DNA of 50,960 bases from NCBI GenBank assembly GCA_903863935.1, contig CAIPDV010000030.1:1-50960 (forward strand), read 5' to 3'. This document shows positions 1 to 8,115 of this stretch, piece by piece. Made by a program: the position numbers and the translations under genes. The stretch's first letter is position 1. Each line of letters opens with the position of its first letter. The notes under the pieces were generated by a model. It did not search any database. It was not told where the DNA came from and was given only the letters and a program-made list of their open reading frames with translations. This DNA is from an uncultured Bacteroidota bacterium. GTDB taxonomy: Bacteria > Bacteroidota > Bacteroidia > JABEUT01.

Positions 1-1
1 C

Positions 2-64
2 AATACCGATAAATCTGTTGTAATGTTAAAGGATTACAATATTCAGAAGGATAGTGTGGTGTAA
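2..64 (+). CDS. C-terminal tail of a gene entering from the left edge (partial, hypothetical)
   Basis: One forward frame is open from the window edge for 20 codons and stops with TAA at 62-64. The encoded tail (NTDKSVVMLKDYNIQKDSVV) has normal protein-like composition. It would be convergent with the membrane-protein gene that ends at 81. The stretch is too short to assign a family and could be a chance open frame; it is listed only because no other explanation for these bases is visible. Confidence 0.3.
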   Translation, partial: NTDKSVVMLKDYNIQKDSVV

Positions 65-80
65 TTGAAATAATTGGTTT

Positions 81-545
81 TTATTTTGTAGTATATATTG
101 CAATAAGCATTAAAAAAGTCATTATCAATGCGATTATTCCGACCATTATTGCAACAGAATAAGGGTTTGCAAAATTTACAGTCCAGCCTATACCTTCAAT
201 TCTTTTCGGAGGAAAAATCCTTTTATCCTCTGGGTTGTAATAAAACACGCCAGCTTTCCAGTTTTTAGGATCATCGTGCCATGTATTCATTAGTTCCTGG
301 TTTGGGTTTGGGGGTGAAGTGATTTTACGAATAGCCAATAAGCTTAAAATTCCTATTAGTATAGGAGGTATAGTCAAGCCAATATCTTTTGGAAAAGGAT
401 AAAGAAATTCGGAAACAATAAATAAAATATCCCCAATTATTAAAAGTAAAATTTTGTTGGTTTTGTTCTTGCTTCTTCCAAATACAGCTATGATAAGCGT
501 AATGGAAGCTAAAAAAGCGAGTGTATAAAGAAGTGGGTGAATCAT
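81..545 (-). CDS. DUF5808-type small membrane protein
   Basis: This encodes a 154-residue membrane protein with hydrophobic segments at about residues 5-22, 32-50, 58-72 and 130-150. Between the third and fourth lies a conserved-looking soluble stretch, WHDDPKNWKAG followed by FYYNPEDKRIF, PPKRIEGIGWTVNFANP. That pattern matches what I remember of the DUF5808 family, whose function is unknown. A TAnnTTTG element on the minus strand at 567-574 lies 21 bases upstream of the ATG. It is divergent from the TIR-associated pair and no partner gene is evident. I am fairly sure of the gene and moderately sure of the family name. Confidence 0.75.
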   Translation of the reverse strand: MIHPLLYTLAFLASITLIIAVFGRSKNKTNKILLLIIGDILFIVSEFLYPFPKDIGLTIPPILIGILSLLAIRKITSPPNPNQELMNTWHDDPKNWKAGVFYYNPEDKRIFPPKRIEGIGWTVNFANPYSVAIMVGIIALIMTFLMLIAIYTTK

Positions 546-566
546 TATAGAAGTAAATTACTACTT

Positions 567-574
567 CAAAAGTA
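567..574 (-). promoter_or_regulatory. Bacteroidota -7 element for the DUF5808 gene
   Basis: Read on the minus strand this is TACTTTTG, a full match to the Bacteroidota housekeeping -7 consensus TAnnTTTG, placed 21 bases before the ATG at 545. No clear -33 TTTG is visible. Confidence 0.45.
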
Positions 575-609
575 ACTAATTTCATGGAGAAAAAAACTAA
601 AATTATCCC

Positions 610-617
610 TATCTTTG
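610..617 (+). promoter_or_regulatory. -7 element abutting the start codon of the TIR-associated small gene
   Basis: TATCTTTG matches TAnnTTTG, and its last base lies only 4 bases before the ATG at 622. With the usual -7 placement, transcription would start at or next to the A of the ATG, giving a leaderless or nearly leaderless mRNA. The same geometry recurs at 35890-35897. Confidence 0.5.
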
Positions 618-621
618 CGGA

Positions 622-882
622 ATGAGTCAAAGTAAGAAATACAAAAAAAAGTCAACCGAAGGACAGATTAAAGAGCCTGCTGTAACTTATCAGCAAGATA
701 AGGGAAAGAGTGTTTCTTTTTTTAATTCTTTTGAAGAGGCCGAAGAAGATAATTACAAATGGCTGGCGTCCCTAACTGGTGAACAGCATCTGCAAAATGC
801 CCATGAACTTATGAAACGGATTTTTGCGGAGGACCTGAAAAAGAATCCTACGACAAGTACCAAGCTAATTATCTTGAAATAA
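622..882 (+). CDS. Small hypothetical protein coupled to a TIR/SEFIR protein
   Basis: This 86-residue protein has a basic, Lys-rich N-terminus (residues 1-17) and a predicted helical core (FFNSFEEAEEDNYKWLASLT, then EQHLQNAHELMKRIFAEDL). I recall short Bacteroidota proteins with this FNSFEE...LASLT layout standing upstream of nucleotidyltransferase-type toxin-antitoxin partners, but I cannot confirm that relation. Its stop codon overlaps the ATG of the TIR gene (TAATG at 880-884), a typical translational-coupling arrangement, so the two products are probably needed in fixed ratio. No catalytic motif is visible; an accessory, regulator or antitoxin-like role is inference. Confidence 0.6.
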   Translation: MSQSKKYKKKSTEGQIKEPAVTYQQDKGKSVSFFNSFEEAEEDNYKWLASLTGEQHLQNAHELMKRIFAEDLKKNPTTSTKLIILK

Positions 883-2177
883 TGAATATGGTGGCTGAAG
901 CAATAGAAACAGAAAAAAACCTAACTGTGTTTATTTCCTATTCTTGGGATAGTGCTGTACATAAAGAATGGGTGTTGAATCTAGCAAATAAACTTACCGC
1001 CGATGGAGGCATAAATGTTATAATTGATAGATATGATTTGAAAGTTGGAAAGCCTGCGACACACTTTATGGAAAAAGCTGTTGACAGGGTCGATAAAGTT
1101 TTGATGATAATGACTCCAAACTATAAGGAAAAGGCAGAGAATAGAAAAGGTGGAGTTGGTTATGAATATTCAATGGTAACTCAGGAACTATATGAAAAAC
1201 AAGATAGCGAAAAATTTATCCCTATACGGAGAAAAGCAACTAATGATGAATGTGCGCCAAAATTTCTAAAGTCTTATATTTCACACGATATGACAAATGA
1301 TGCAACATTTGATAAGGACTTTAAAGACCTTCTAAGAATCATCTATAATGAACCAGAAATTAAGAGACCTCCATTAGGAAAGAAGCCCTCTTTTATTACA
1401 AAAAATATTGCAACCTCATTGATTGATGATAAGGCTAATTTTGACACCGATGCTAGGATAAATGGATATGCAAAATGGTCAATAGATATTCGTTTGACTT
1501 CTTTGTCCGATCAAAATGAATCCGAGCTATTCAAGCTTTTAACTTCAAATATTCTCACAGACAAAGAAACTCAATTTTCTTTACCTTATATTTTATTTAA
1601 TACTTATAAAACCAGTCACCATCCGGAAATTATTTATGATAGTGAACTTCACTCCAATAATTTGTCTGGAAATAAAGAGCAGGAAAAACTAAAAATTGAG
1701 ACAGGATTAATTCATTATGAATATTCAGAATATAGTAGTCTTAACTCTGTTCTACTTAATCTATCACAGCCCTTTTTAACCTTATTTTATTTATTAGTAA
1801 TCATTAATACAATCCATGAACAATTAAAAAAAGCTGTTGAAATTTCGATTGATATAAAATTTAGTTCTGATAAAAAAGCTTTATTGTCAAGTCAACTTTC
1901 TCCCTTTAAATATCCTAAAATATACAGTTGGCAAACTATGGAAATTCCTGATGGTAAAGCTCAGCTTTCTGTCAATCTTTCTTCGATAACGAAAAATAAC
2001 GTATTTAAGTTATTTGATAGAATTTACGGATTATTTGTAGCAGAAAACCCTAAATCATCACATCCATTTGTAGCCTTAGATAGAGAGAGTTTTGATTTAT
2101 TTACAAATGAATATATAGAAACAAAATCTTCCACAATATCATTCGGACGTAACGTAAGCAAAAACAGCTATGATTAA
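882..2177 (+). CDS. TIR/SEFIR-domain protein, candidate defence effector
   Basis: The 431-residue product opens with a TIR/SEFIR-like domain (about residues 13-155): VFISYSWDS at strand A/loop, VIIDRYDL, VLMIMTPNY, then GGVGYEYSMVTQEL with Glu95 near the place of the TIR catalytic glutamate, and KFIPI. Bacterial TIR domains commonly hydrolyse NAD+ or make signalling nucleotides in anti-phage systems; that is family knowledge and is not shown here. Residues about 185-431 form an unrecognised C-terminal domain that might sense the trigger. The gene is clearly AT-rich, begins within the stop codon of the upstream small gene, and ends 16 bases from convergent rarA. SEFIR versus TIR cannot be settled by eye. 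Confidence 0.8.
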   Translation: MNMVAEAIETEKNLTVFISYSWDSAVHKEWVLNLANKLTADGGINVIIDRYDLKVGKPATHFMEKAVDRVDKVLMIMTPNYKEKAENRKGGVGYEYSMVTQELYEKQDSEKFIPIRRKATNDECAPKFLKSYISHDMTNDATFDKDFKDLLRIIYNEPEIKRPPLGKKPSFITKNIATSLIDDKANFDTDARINGYAKWSIDIRLTSLSDQNESELFKLLTSNILTDKETQFSLPYILFNTYKTSHHPEIIYDSELHSNNLSGNKEQEKLKIETGLIHYEYSEYSSLNSVLLNLSQPFLTLFYLLVIINTIHEQLKKAVEISIDIKFSSDKKALLSSQLSPFKYPKIYSWQTMEIPDGKAQLSVNLSSITKNNVFKLFDRIYGLFVAENPKSSHPFVALDRESFDLFTNEYIETKSSTISFGRNVSKNSYD

Positions 2178-2193
2178 TCTACTTTAATCCAAC

Positions 2194-3471
2194 TCAATAC
2201 TTATAAAACTTCCCCCACGTCTTCTCCAAATATTTTCTAAATTCCTCCTCCTTCGCATTTTTACCGGGTTCATAAAACATGGTTCCTCTCAATTCTTCCG
2301 GCAGAAAATCTTGGACTACAAAATTGCCTTCATACGAGTGCGCGTATTTATACTCCTTACCATAATCCAATTCTTTCATCAGCTTGGTGGGTGCATTACG
2401 CAAGTGAAGTGGTACTCCTAAGTGAGAAGTTTCAGCGGCCTTTGACATAGCCGCACCAATAGCGGCAACCGCACTATTACTCTTTGGCGAACAAGCAAGA
2501 TATATAGCAGTCTGTGATAAAACAATTTGTGCTTCCGGCATCCCTATAGAGTTGACAGCCTGAAAGCAATTATTAGCCATTAATAAGGCATTTGGGTTTG
2601 CATTCCCAATATCTTCCGAAGCAAGAATTACTAATCTCCGTGCAATAAATAAAATGTCTTCACCACCTGTTAACATTCTAGCCAACCAATAAACCGCCGC
2701 ATTAGGGTCACCTCCTCGGATTGATTTAATAAAAGCAGAAATAATATCATAATGGTATTCTCCTTTTTTATCGTAAAGTGGAATTACCTGTTGTGCTACT
2801 TTTATTACCGCATCATCAGTTACAACAACAGTGGTATCAGTTGAGGACATTACAACAGCTTCAAAAAGATTCAGCAGTTTGCGTGCATCACCTCCCGAAA
2901 GCCTCATCAGGGCTTGGGTTTCCTTTAATTCAATTTTTTTGGTTTTCAGAATTACATCCTCTTTCATAGCTCTTTCAAGCATTTCCAAGAGGTCTTCCTT
3001 CTCCAGAAGTTTTAAAACATAAACCTGCGAACGTGACAGGAGTGCCGATATCACCTCAAACGAGGGGTTCTCGGTAGTGGCACCAATCAATGTTATATCA
3101 CCCCGTTCAACCGCACCCAACAAAGCATCTTGTTGTGATTTGCTGAACCGGTGTATTTCATCAATGAACAAAATGGGTGTTCCTGCAAAAAGGCCTTTAT
3201 TCTTGGCTCCTTCAATTACTTCCCTTATATCCTTTACTCCGGAAGAAATGGCGCTTAATTGGAAAAACTCCCGCTGAAGTTCATTCGCTATAATTTGTGC
3301 AAGCGTCGTTTTCCCAACCCCGGGTGGTCCCCAAAGTATTATAGATGGCAAAGTTCCGGACGCAATCAGCTTTCTTAAAATGCTTCCTTCACCCACCAAA
3401 TGCTTTTGTCCCATATACTCATTCAGGGTATGTGGGCGCATTCGTTCAGCTAATGGGCGGTTTTCGTTCAT
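2194..3471 (-). CDS. rarA: Replication-associated recombination protein A (RarA/MgsA AAA+ ATPase)
   Basis: This AAA+ ATPase of the clamp-loader-like RarA family acts at stalled replication forks. From the chosen start it is 425 residues, usual for the family. It carries the N-terminal RPLAERMRPHTLNEYMGQ signature, Walker A GPPGVGKT at residues 48-55, Walker B LFIDEIHR, sensor 1 GATTENPSFE and the C-terminal MgsA tetramerisation region. The frame is open to a TTG at 3525 whose codon overlaps the upstream lipoprotein stop (TTGA), adding 18 residues. I chose the ATG at 3471 because family members start just before the PLAERMRP motif. The TTG overlap may still mean the two genes are co-transcribed. 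Confidence 0.95.
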   Translation of the reverse strand: MNENRPLAERMRPHTLNEYMGQKHLVGEGSILRKLIASGTLPSIILWGPPGVGKTTLAQIIANELQREFFQLSAISSGVKDIREVIEGAKNKGLFAGTPILFIDEIHRFSKSQQDALLGAVERGDITLIGATTENPSFEVISALLSRSQVYVLKLLEKEDLLEMLERAMKEDVILKTKKIELKETQALMRLSGGDARKLLNLFEAVVMSSTDTTVVVTDDAVIKVAQQVIPLYDKKGEYHYDIISAFIKSIRGGDPNAAVYWLARMLTGGEDILFIARRLVILASEDIGNANPNALLMANNCFQAVNSIGMPEAQIVLSQTAIYLACSPKSNSAVAAIGAAMSKAAETSHLGVPLHLRNAPTKLMKELDYGKEYKYAHSYEGNFVVQDFLPEELRGTMFYEPGKNAKEEEFRKYLEKTWGKFYKY

Positions 3472-3521
3472 TGAGGTTTTGGAATAAAACAAAGATAGTG
3501 CAGAAAGGTCTCCTGTCAATA

Positions 3522-4052
3522 TCAATGTTTCCCGGCAGCTTCCTTTTTGAATATGTTTTCAGTTCTTGATATATCCCGGAATGCAACATATTTGCCGGTA
3601 CTTCCAAACATGGGTCTGTTTAATTTATCAATGATTTCCTGCTTGGTACTCTTACGCACAATATCAAGGTAACTGATATAAAACTTTTTTGTGTTAGCAT
3701 CTATACTCACCTCACCCAAAACTGAGAAATGCGGATATTTTCCTTCTTTTACATTGGTTTTTAGGATATACAGGCATATGTTTTTATTGCTATCATCTAC
3801 CATTTTATCCTCAATGGTGTACCATCTTCTCTCATCGTTAGGGTGTAGCACACTATCGTCCAACGTTAGGGTTTCTACCATCACATCATTGCCCTTGAAT
3901 TGAACAATTTCAGATTTATTGCCGGTTACACTGCATACCCAAGACCCTTCCTCAGAGGCGGAACGGTTGCAGGAGACAAAAATTCCAACCATTAAAATGA
4001 ATAAAATGTAAATTCCAGTTTTTTTAGATTTTATAACGCTAGTTTTTTGCAT
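3522..4052 (-). CDS. Hypothetical lipoprotein upstream of rarA
   Basis: This 176-residue protein has a basic N-terminus and a hydrophobic stretch (YILFILMVGIFV) ending in a lipobox-like FVSC. It is therefore probably a lipoprotein, with Cys as mature residue 1. The remainder is soluble, has no motif I recognise, and ends basic. The ATG at 4052 is preferred to an in-frame GTG two codons upstream. Its stop overlaps a possible TTG start of rarA, so the pair may share a transcript. Function unknown. Confidence 0.75.
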   Translation of the reverse strand: MQKTSVIKSKKTGIYILFILMVGIFVSCNRSASEEGSWVCSVTGNKSEIVQFKGNDVMVETLTLDDSVLHPNDERRWYTIEDKMVDDSNKNICLYILKTNVKEGKYPHFSVLGEVSIDANTKKFYISYLDIVRKSTKQEIIDKLNRPMFGSTGKYVAFRDISRTENIFKKEAAGKH

Positions 4053-4170
4053 AAACACCCTTATTGTATATTTTTAATAGGCTAAAAGTAACATATTTTC
4101 AATATCCTCTTATAAAGGCACATTAACATATTTTAACAGCCTCAAATCCTTTCTATCTTTAGCCGTAGAG

Positions 4171-4178
4171 TAAATTTG
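4171..4178 (+). promoter_or_regulatory. -7 element for the moxR-bat operon
   Basis: TAAATTTG matches TAnnTTTG, 21 bases before the moxR ATG at 4200. It is the only good match in the 147-base gap, and the downstream genes follow with tiny gaps or overlaps, so it is the likely main promoter of the operon. A clear -33 element is not visible. Confidence 0.45.
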
Positions 4179-4199
4179 TGCCATCTAAATAAATGAACT

Positions 4200-5186
4200 A
4201 TGGCAGATATAAAAGAACTTAACGAACGAATTCAGAAAGAGAGTGCCTTTGTCGATCTGATGAACCTTGAGATGGAAAAGGTAATAGTTGGTCAAAAATA
4301 TTTGATTGAGAGGCTTTTGGTTGGATTGTTATCCAATGGGCATATTTTGCTTGAAGGCGTACCTGGATTGGCTAAAACATTGGCAATTAAAACTTTAGCT
4401 TCAACCATAGATGCAAGTTTTAGCCGTGTGCAATTCACCCCTGACCTTTTACCTGCCGATTTGATTGGTACTTTAATATATAATCAGAAGAGAGAAGAAT
4501 TCACCGTTCGTAAAGGTCCTTTGTTTGCTAACTTTATTTTGGCGGATGAAATAAACCGTGCACCTGCCAAAGTGCAAAGTGCGCTTTTAGAAGCTATGCA
4601 AGAAAGGCAAGTTACCATTGGAGACACTACTTATCCTTTACCTGAACCGTTTTTAGTGCTTGCCACTCAAAACCCGATTGAACAGGAAGGTACATATATG
4701 TTGCCCGAAGCACAAGTGGACAGGTTTATGTTGAAAGTTGTAATTACCTATCCACAAAAAGGTGACGAACAAAAGATCATTCGCCAAAACCTGGCGGCCG
4801 ATTTTCCAAAAGCTCAGCAAATATTAAAACCTGCTGATATCCTGAATGCGCGTAAGCTGGTGAAGGATGTTTATATGGATGGAAAAATTGAAAATTATAT
4901 ACTTGATATAGTATTCGCAACGCGCAATCCTAAAGATTTTAAACTCGATAAATTTGCTCCGCTTATAAGCTACGGTGGCTCTCCACGTGCGAGTATCAGT
5001 ATGGCGTTTGCAGCCAAAGCATATGCATTTATCAAGCGCAGAGGCTATGTAATTCCGGAGGATGTTCGTGCCATTTGTCATGATGTATTAAGGCATCGTA
5101 TCGGATTGACCTACGAGGCCGAAGCAGAAAACATTACCACCGAAAATATTATTACAGAAATACTGAATACAGTTGAGGTACCTTAA
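4200..5186 (+). CDS. moxR: MoxR-family AAA+ ATPase
   Basis: At 328 residues this is a full-length MoxR ATPase: Walker A GVPGLAKT at residues 53-60, Walker B FILADEINR (Asp116/Glu117), then ATQNPIEQEGTY and the arginine-finger/lid region. MoxR proteins act as chaperone-like ATPases working with von Willebrand factor A (VWA) domain proteins. Here the gene heads a run of a DUF58 protein and two VWA membrane proteins, the classic aerotolerance (Bat) layout of Bacteroidota. The following gene begins 20 bases downstream, so they are co-transcribed. The specific substrate is not known from sequence. Confidence 0.95.
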   Translation: MADIKELNERIQKESAFVDLMNLEMEKVIVGQKYLIERLLVGLLSNGHILLEGVPGLAKTLAIKTLASTIDASFSRVQFTPDLLPADLIGTLIYNQKREEFTVRKGPLFANFILADEINRAPAKVQSALLEAMQERQVTIGDTTYPLPEPFLVLATQNPIEQEGTYMLPEAQVDRFMLKVVITYPQKGDEQKIIRQNLAADFPKAQQILKPADILNARKLVKDVYMDGKIENYILDIVFATRNPKDFKLDKFAPLISYGGSPRASISMAFAAKAYAFIKRRGYVIPEDVRAICHDVLRHRIGLTYEAEAENITTENIITEILNTVEVP

Positions 5187-5206
5187 TCTAACCAGGTAGA
5201 AAGCGG

Positions 5207-6076
5207 ATGGACACGACAGAGCTGATCAAGAAAGTTAGAAGGATAGAAATAAAAACGCGGGGTATCACCCAATCTCTTTTCTCAGGAGAATACCACAGTG
5301 CTTTTAAGGGTCGCGGTATGTCTTTCAGTGAAGTAAGGGAATACCAAATGGGCGATGATATTCGCACAATAGACTGGAATGTTACAGCTCGGTTCAATCA
5401 CCCTTATGTAAAGATATTTGAAGAGGAGCGGGAGCTTACCCTTATTCTTTTAGTAGATGTCAGCGGCTCGGAATATTTTGGTTCGCGCAAGCAACTGAAA
5501 GAAGATATGATTACCGAATTGTGCGCTGTACTTGCATTTTCGGGCCTGCAGAACAACGATAAAATCGGAGTCATATTTTTTACCGACATCATTGAAAAGT
5601 TTATTCCTCCCAAAAAAGGGAAACCTCATATTCTTCGAATCATACGTGAACTGATAGAATTTGAGCCCAAAAATAAAAAGACAGATATTACGGTAGCCCT
5701 GAAATATCTGACAAATGCCATTAAAAAAAGAAGTATTGCATTCATGATATCAGATTTTATGGGTGGCGATTTTACAGATGCCATGAAAATAGCATCACGT
5801 AAACATGACCTTATTGCAATGCGGATTTATGATAAACGGGAAAAAGAATTGCCAAATATGGGCCTCCTCAAAACAAGGGATCCGGAATCGGATAAAATTA
5901 TTTGGATGAATACTTCCAATAAAAAAGTAAGGATGGCTTATGGAGAAGCGATAAGAAGAGAGGAGAAAAGAATAAATGATATTTTCACAAGAACAGGTGT
6001 TGATGCGGTGAGTATTGCTACTGATGAATCATACATGGCTCCGCTATCAAATTTATTTAAACGGAGAAGCAAGTGA
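5207..6076 (+). CDS. DUF58 domain protein (MoxR partner)
   Basis: This is a 289-residue soluble protein. The N-terminal half has the DUF58 signature (SAFKGRGMSFSEVREYQMGD, then DDIRTIDWNVTAR). It is followed by a VWA-like fold with the MIDAS-type motif DVSGS at residues 84-88. DUF58 proteins are regularly encoded next to MoxR ATPases and are presumed adaptors or substrates. Its stop TGA overlaps the next gene's ATG (TGATG at 6074-6078), indicating translational coupling. The first clear ATG is used as start, with no competing upstream ATG. Confidence 0.93.
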   Translation: MDTTELIKKVRRIEIKTRGITQSLFSGEYHSAFKGRGMSFSEVREYQMGDDIRTIDWNVTARFNHPYVKIFEEERELTLILLVDVSGSEYFGSRKQLKEDMITELCAVLAFSGLQNNDKIGVIFFTDIIEKFIPPKKGKPHILRIIRELIEFEPKNKKTDITVALKYLTNAIKKRSIAFMISDFMGGDFTDAMKIASRKHDLIAMRIYDKREKELPNMGLLKTRDPESDKIIWMNTSNKKVRMAYGEAIRREEKRINDIFTRTGVDAVSIATDESYMAPLSNLFKRRSK

Positions 6077-7092
6077 TGAGAAGTAAGTTCATTCATACCA
6101 TCTACTTTTTTGCAGCTCTGATTTTTTCAGGTGTTACTGTTTATGCTCAAGATGTGCAGGTAACTGCCCGGATTGATAGTACATCTATCCTAATAGGTAA
6201 TCAAACGCAACTGCGTCTTATTGCTGCCTATGACGTAAAGAACGGAGAACCAAAAATTCTATGGCCAAATATTAGTGACTCAATTATCTCGAAAATAGAA
6301 GTCATCAGCAAATCAAATATTAAAACAGTAATTGTTGATAGCAATCATCCAACCGTAAGGCAACAAATTCAGGATATTATTATTTCTGGCTATGATTCGG
6401 GATATTATGCCATTCCCCCCTTCAGTTTTGTAGTCAATGGTGATACTGGGCACCCTAAATTAACCGAAGCAATGATGCTTCAGGTCATGACAGTGCACGT
6501 AGATACTTCCAAAGCATACAAGGATATCAAAGGTCCTATGCAGGTAAGATTTTCATGGATGGATTACTTGAATTATATTTTACTTGGCTTGGTTGGACTT
6601 GTATTGATCGCAGTGTTGATATGGTTTATTGTAAAGTCATCAAAAAAGAAAGGCGCGGTTGTCATAATTGAGAAACCTAAAGTTATTATCCCGCCACATG
6701 TTAAAGCTTTGGAGGACCTTGAAAAACTTTCTTTGAAAAAACTTTGGCAAGAAGGGAAAATAAAAGAATATTACACCGGAATCACGGATATTTTAAGAGA
6801 ATATCTCTATGGCAGGTATGGGATAAGTGCCCAGGAAATGACTTCGGATGAGATAATGCAGGCTTTGAAAAGAAAGGATATTGATGAAGCCATGAAAGCC
6901 AAGCTAAGGGAAATTTTGGTATTAGCCGATCTTGTAAAATTTGCTAAAGAGAACCCAGTACCTGAAGACCATCAGTTTTGCTTTAATACATCAATTGATT
7001 TTGTAAAAGAAACGGCCCCTATAATTGAAAAGGATAGTGCCTCAAAAAGTGCCGAAGTCCAGGATACTCAAACTAATACTTTGACGACATGA
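6076..7092 (+). CDS. Membrane protein of the bat operon (BatD/DUF4381-like region)
   Basis: The product (338 residues from the ATG at 6076; an in-frame GTG precedes it directly) has a signal peptide ending near VYAQ and an extracytoplasmic beta-rich domain of about 130 residues. One transmembrane helix follows at about 163-188 (YILLGLVGLVLIAVLIWFIV), then a cytoplasmic helical tail that includes EYYTGITDILREYLYGRYGI. This layout is common between DUF58 and batA in Bacteroidota operons and resembles a short BatD. Its end overlaps batA (ATGA at 7089-7092). It is probably a scaffold for the VWA proteins; that role is inferred from context. Confidence 0.8.
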   Translation: MRSKFIHTIYFFAALIFSGVTVYAQDVQVTARIDSTSILIGNQTQLRLIAAYDVKNGEPKILWPNISDSIISKIEVISKSNIKTVIVDSNHPTVRQQIQDIIISGYDSGYYAIPPFSFVVNGDTGHPKLTEAMMLQVMTVHVDTSKAYKDIKGPMQVRFSWMDYLNYILLGLVGLVLIAVLIWFIVKSSKKKGAVVIIEKPKVIIPPHVKALEDLEKLSLKKLWQEGKIKEYYTGITDILREYLYGRYGISAQEMTSDEIMQALKRKDIDEAMKAKLREILVLADLVKFAKENPVPEDHQFCFNTSIDFVKETAPIIEKDSASKSAEVQDTQTNTLTT

Positions 7093-8114
7093 TGGACTAC
7101 TTTAATACTATCCAGTTCGATTATCTGTGGGTGCTTTGGTTCCTGTTGAGTATACCTGTGCTTACTGTTTTTTATATTTTCAAGCATAATTCTGTTACCG
7201 ATGAAGTAATACTTCCAACCCCTTTCATGCAGGCGGCACGCCCGAAAGTATCTTACAAAACAATTTTGAAACATGTATTTTTTGGAATAAGAATGATTGT
7301 ACTTGCTCTGCTAATACTTATTATGGCAAGGCCGCAATCTACATTAAGCTGGAAAAATGTGACTAAAGAGGGTATTGATATAATAATCACTCTTGATATT
7401 TCGAGCAGTATGCTTTCAAAGGATTTTAGTCCAAATCGCATTGAAGCTGCAAAGCAAGTTGCGTCTAAATTCATTGATTCCAGACCCGAAGATAAAATTG
7501 GGTTGGTGATATTCAGTGGTTCTGCACTTACCGAAAGCCCTCTTACTACAGCACATTCGGTAATTAAAAATTTATTCAATGATATCCGGATTGACAAACC
7601 GAGTCAGCGCCCGCTTGATGATATGACTGCCATTGGTGATGGCCTTGCAACGGCAGTTAATAGGTTGAATGGAGACAATAATAAAAGTAAAGTAGTCATA
7701 CTTTTAACCGATGGCGTAAATAATGCAGGTTCCGTTGCGCCTCTTACTGCTGCCGATATTGCAAAAGTTTATGGAGTTCGGGTATATACCATTGGTGTGG
7801 GAACAAAAGGAACCGCCATGGGGCCGGGACAAATTATTGGTGACCAATACCAGTATGTACCTCAGCCTGTAGAAATAGATGAGAACCTGTTGCAGCAGAT
7901 TGCGGAGAAAACTGGGGGGAAATATTTCAGGGCTACAGATAATGAAAGTTTACAAAAAATCTATTCGGAAATTGATAAAATGGAGAAGTCAAAAATTGAG
8001 GTGAAGAATTTTACTGAACGTCCGGAAGAGTTCCTTCCTTTGGCTGTAATTGCAGGTTTTTTGTTGCTGCTTGAATTAGTTTTCAGAAATACCTTATTAA
8101 GATCAATACCTTGA
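7089..8114 (+). CDS. batA: BatA, VWA-domain membrane protein
   Basis: This 341-residue protein has two N-terminal hydrophobic segments (about 14-31 and 66-80), a von Willebrand factor A domain with an intact MIDAS motif DISSS at residues 103-107, and a C-terminal transmembrane helix near 315-332. The order N-terminal helices, VWA, C-terminal helix is that of BatA/BatB. Bat proteins are linked with aerotolerance and envelope stress in Bacteroides and Leptospira, but their molecular action is unsettled. The start overlaps the preceding stop; a second ATG follows immediately at 7092. The next gene begins 2 bases after its stop. Confidence 0.92.
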   Translation: MMDYFNTIQFDYLWVLWFLLSIPVLTVFYIFKHNSVTDEVILPTPFMQAARPKVSYKTILKHVFFGIRMIVLALLILIMARPQSTLSWKNVTKEGIDIIITLDISSSMLSKDFSPNRIEAAKQVASKFIDSRPEDKIGLVIFSGSALTESPLTTAHSVIKNLFNDIRIDKPSQRPLDDMTAIGDGLATAVNRLNGDNNKSKVVILLTDGVNNAGSVAPLTAADIAKVYGVRVYTIGVGTKGTAMGPGQIIGDQYQYVPQPVEIDENLLQQIAEKTGGKYFRATDNESLQKIYSEIDKMEKSKIEVKNFTERPEEFLPLAVIAGFLLLLELVFRNTLLRSIP

Positions 8115-8115
8115 T

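Noticed and set aside
325-630. 101-codon minus-strand frame overlapping the DUF5808 gene
   Set aside because: It is in another frame of a gene with clear membrane topology and conserved motifs, and it crosses both promoters.
3472-3525. N-terminal extension of RarA from a TTG at 3525
   Set aside because: The extra 18 residues precede the conserved family start; the ATG at 3471 fits homologues.
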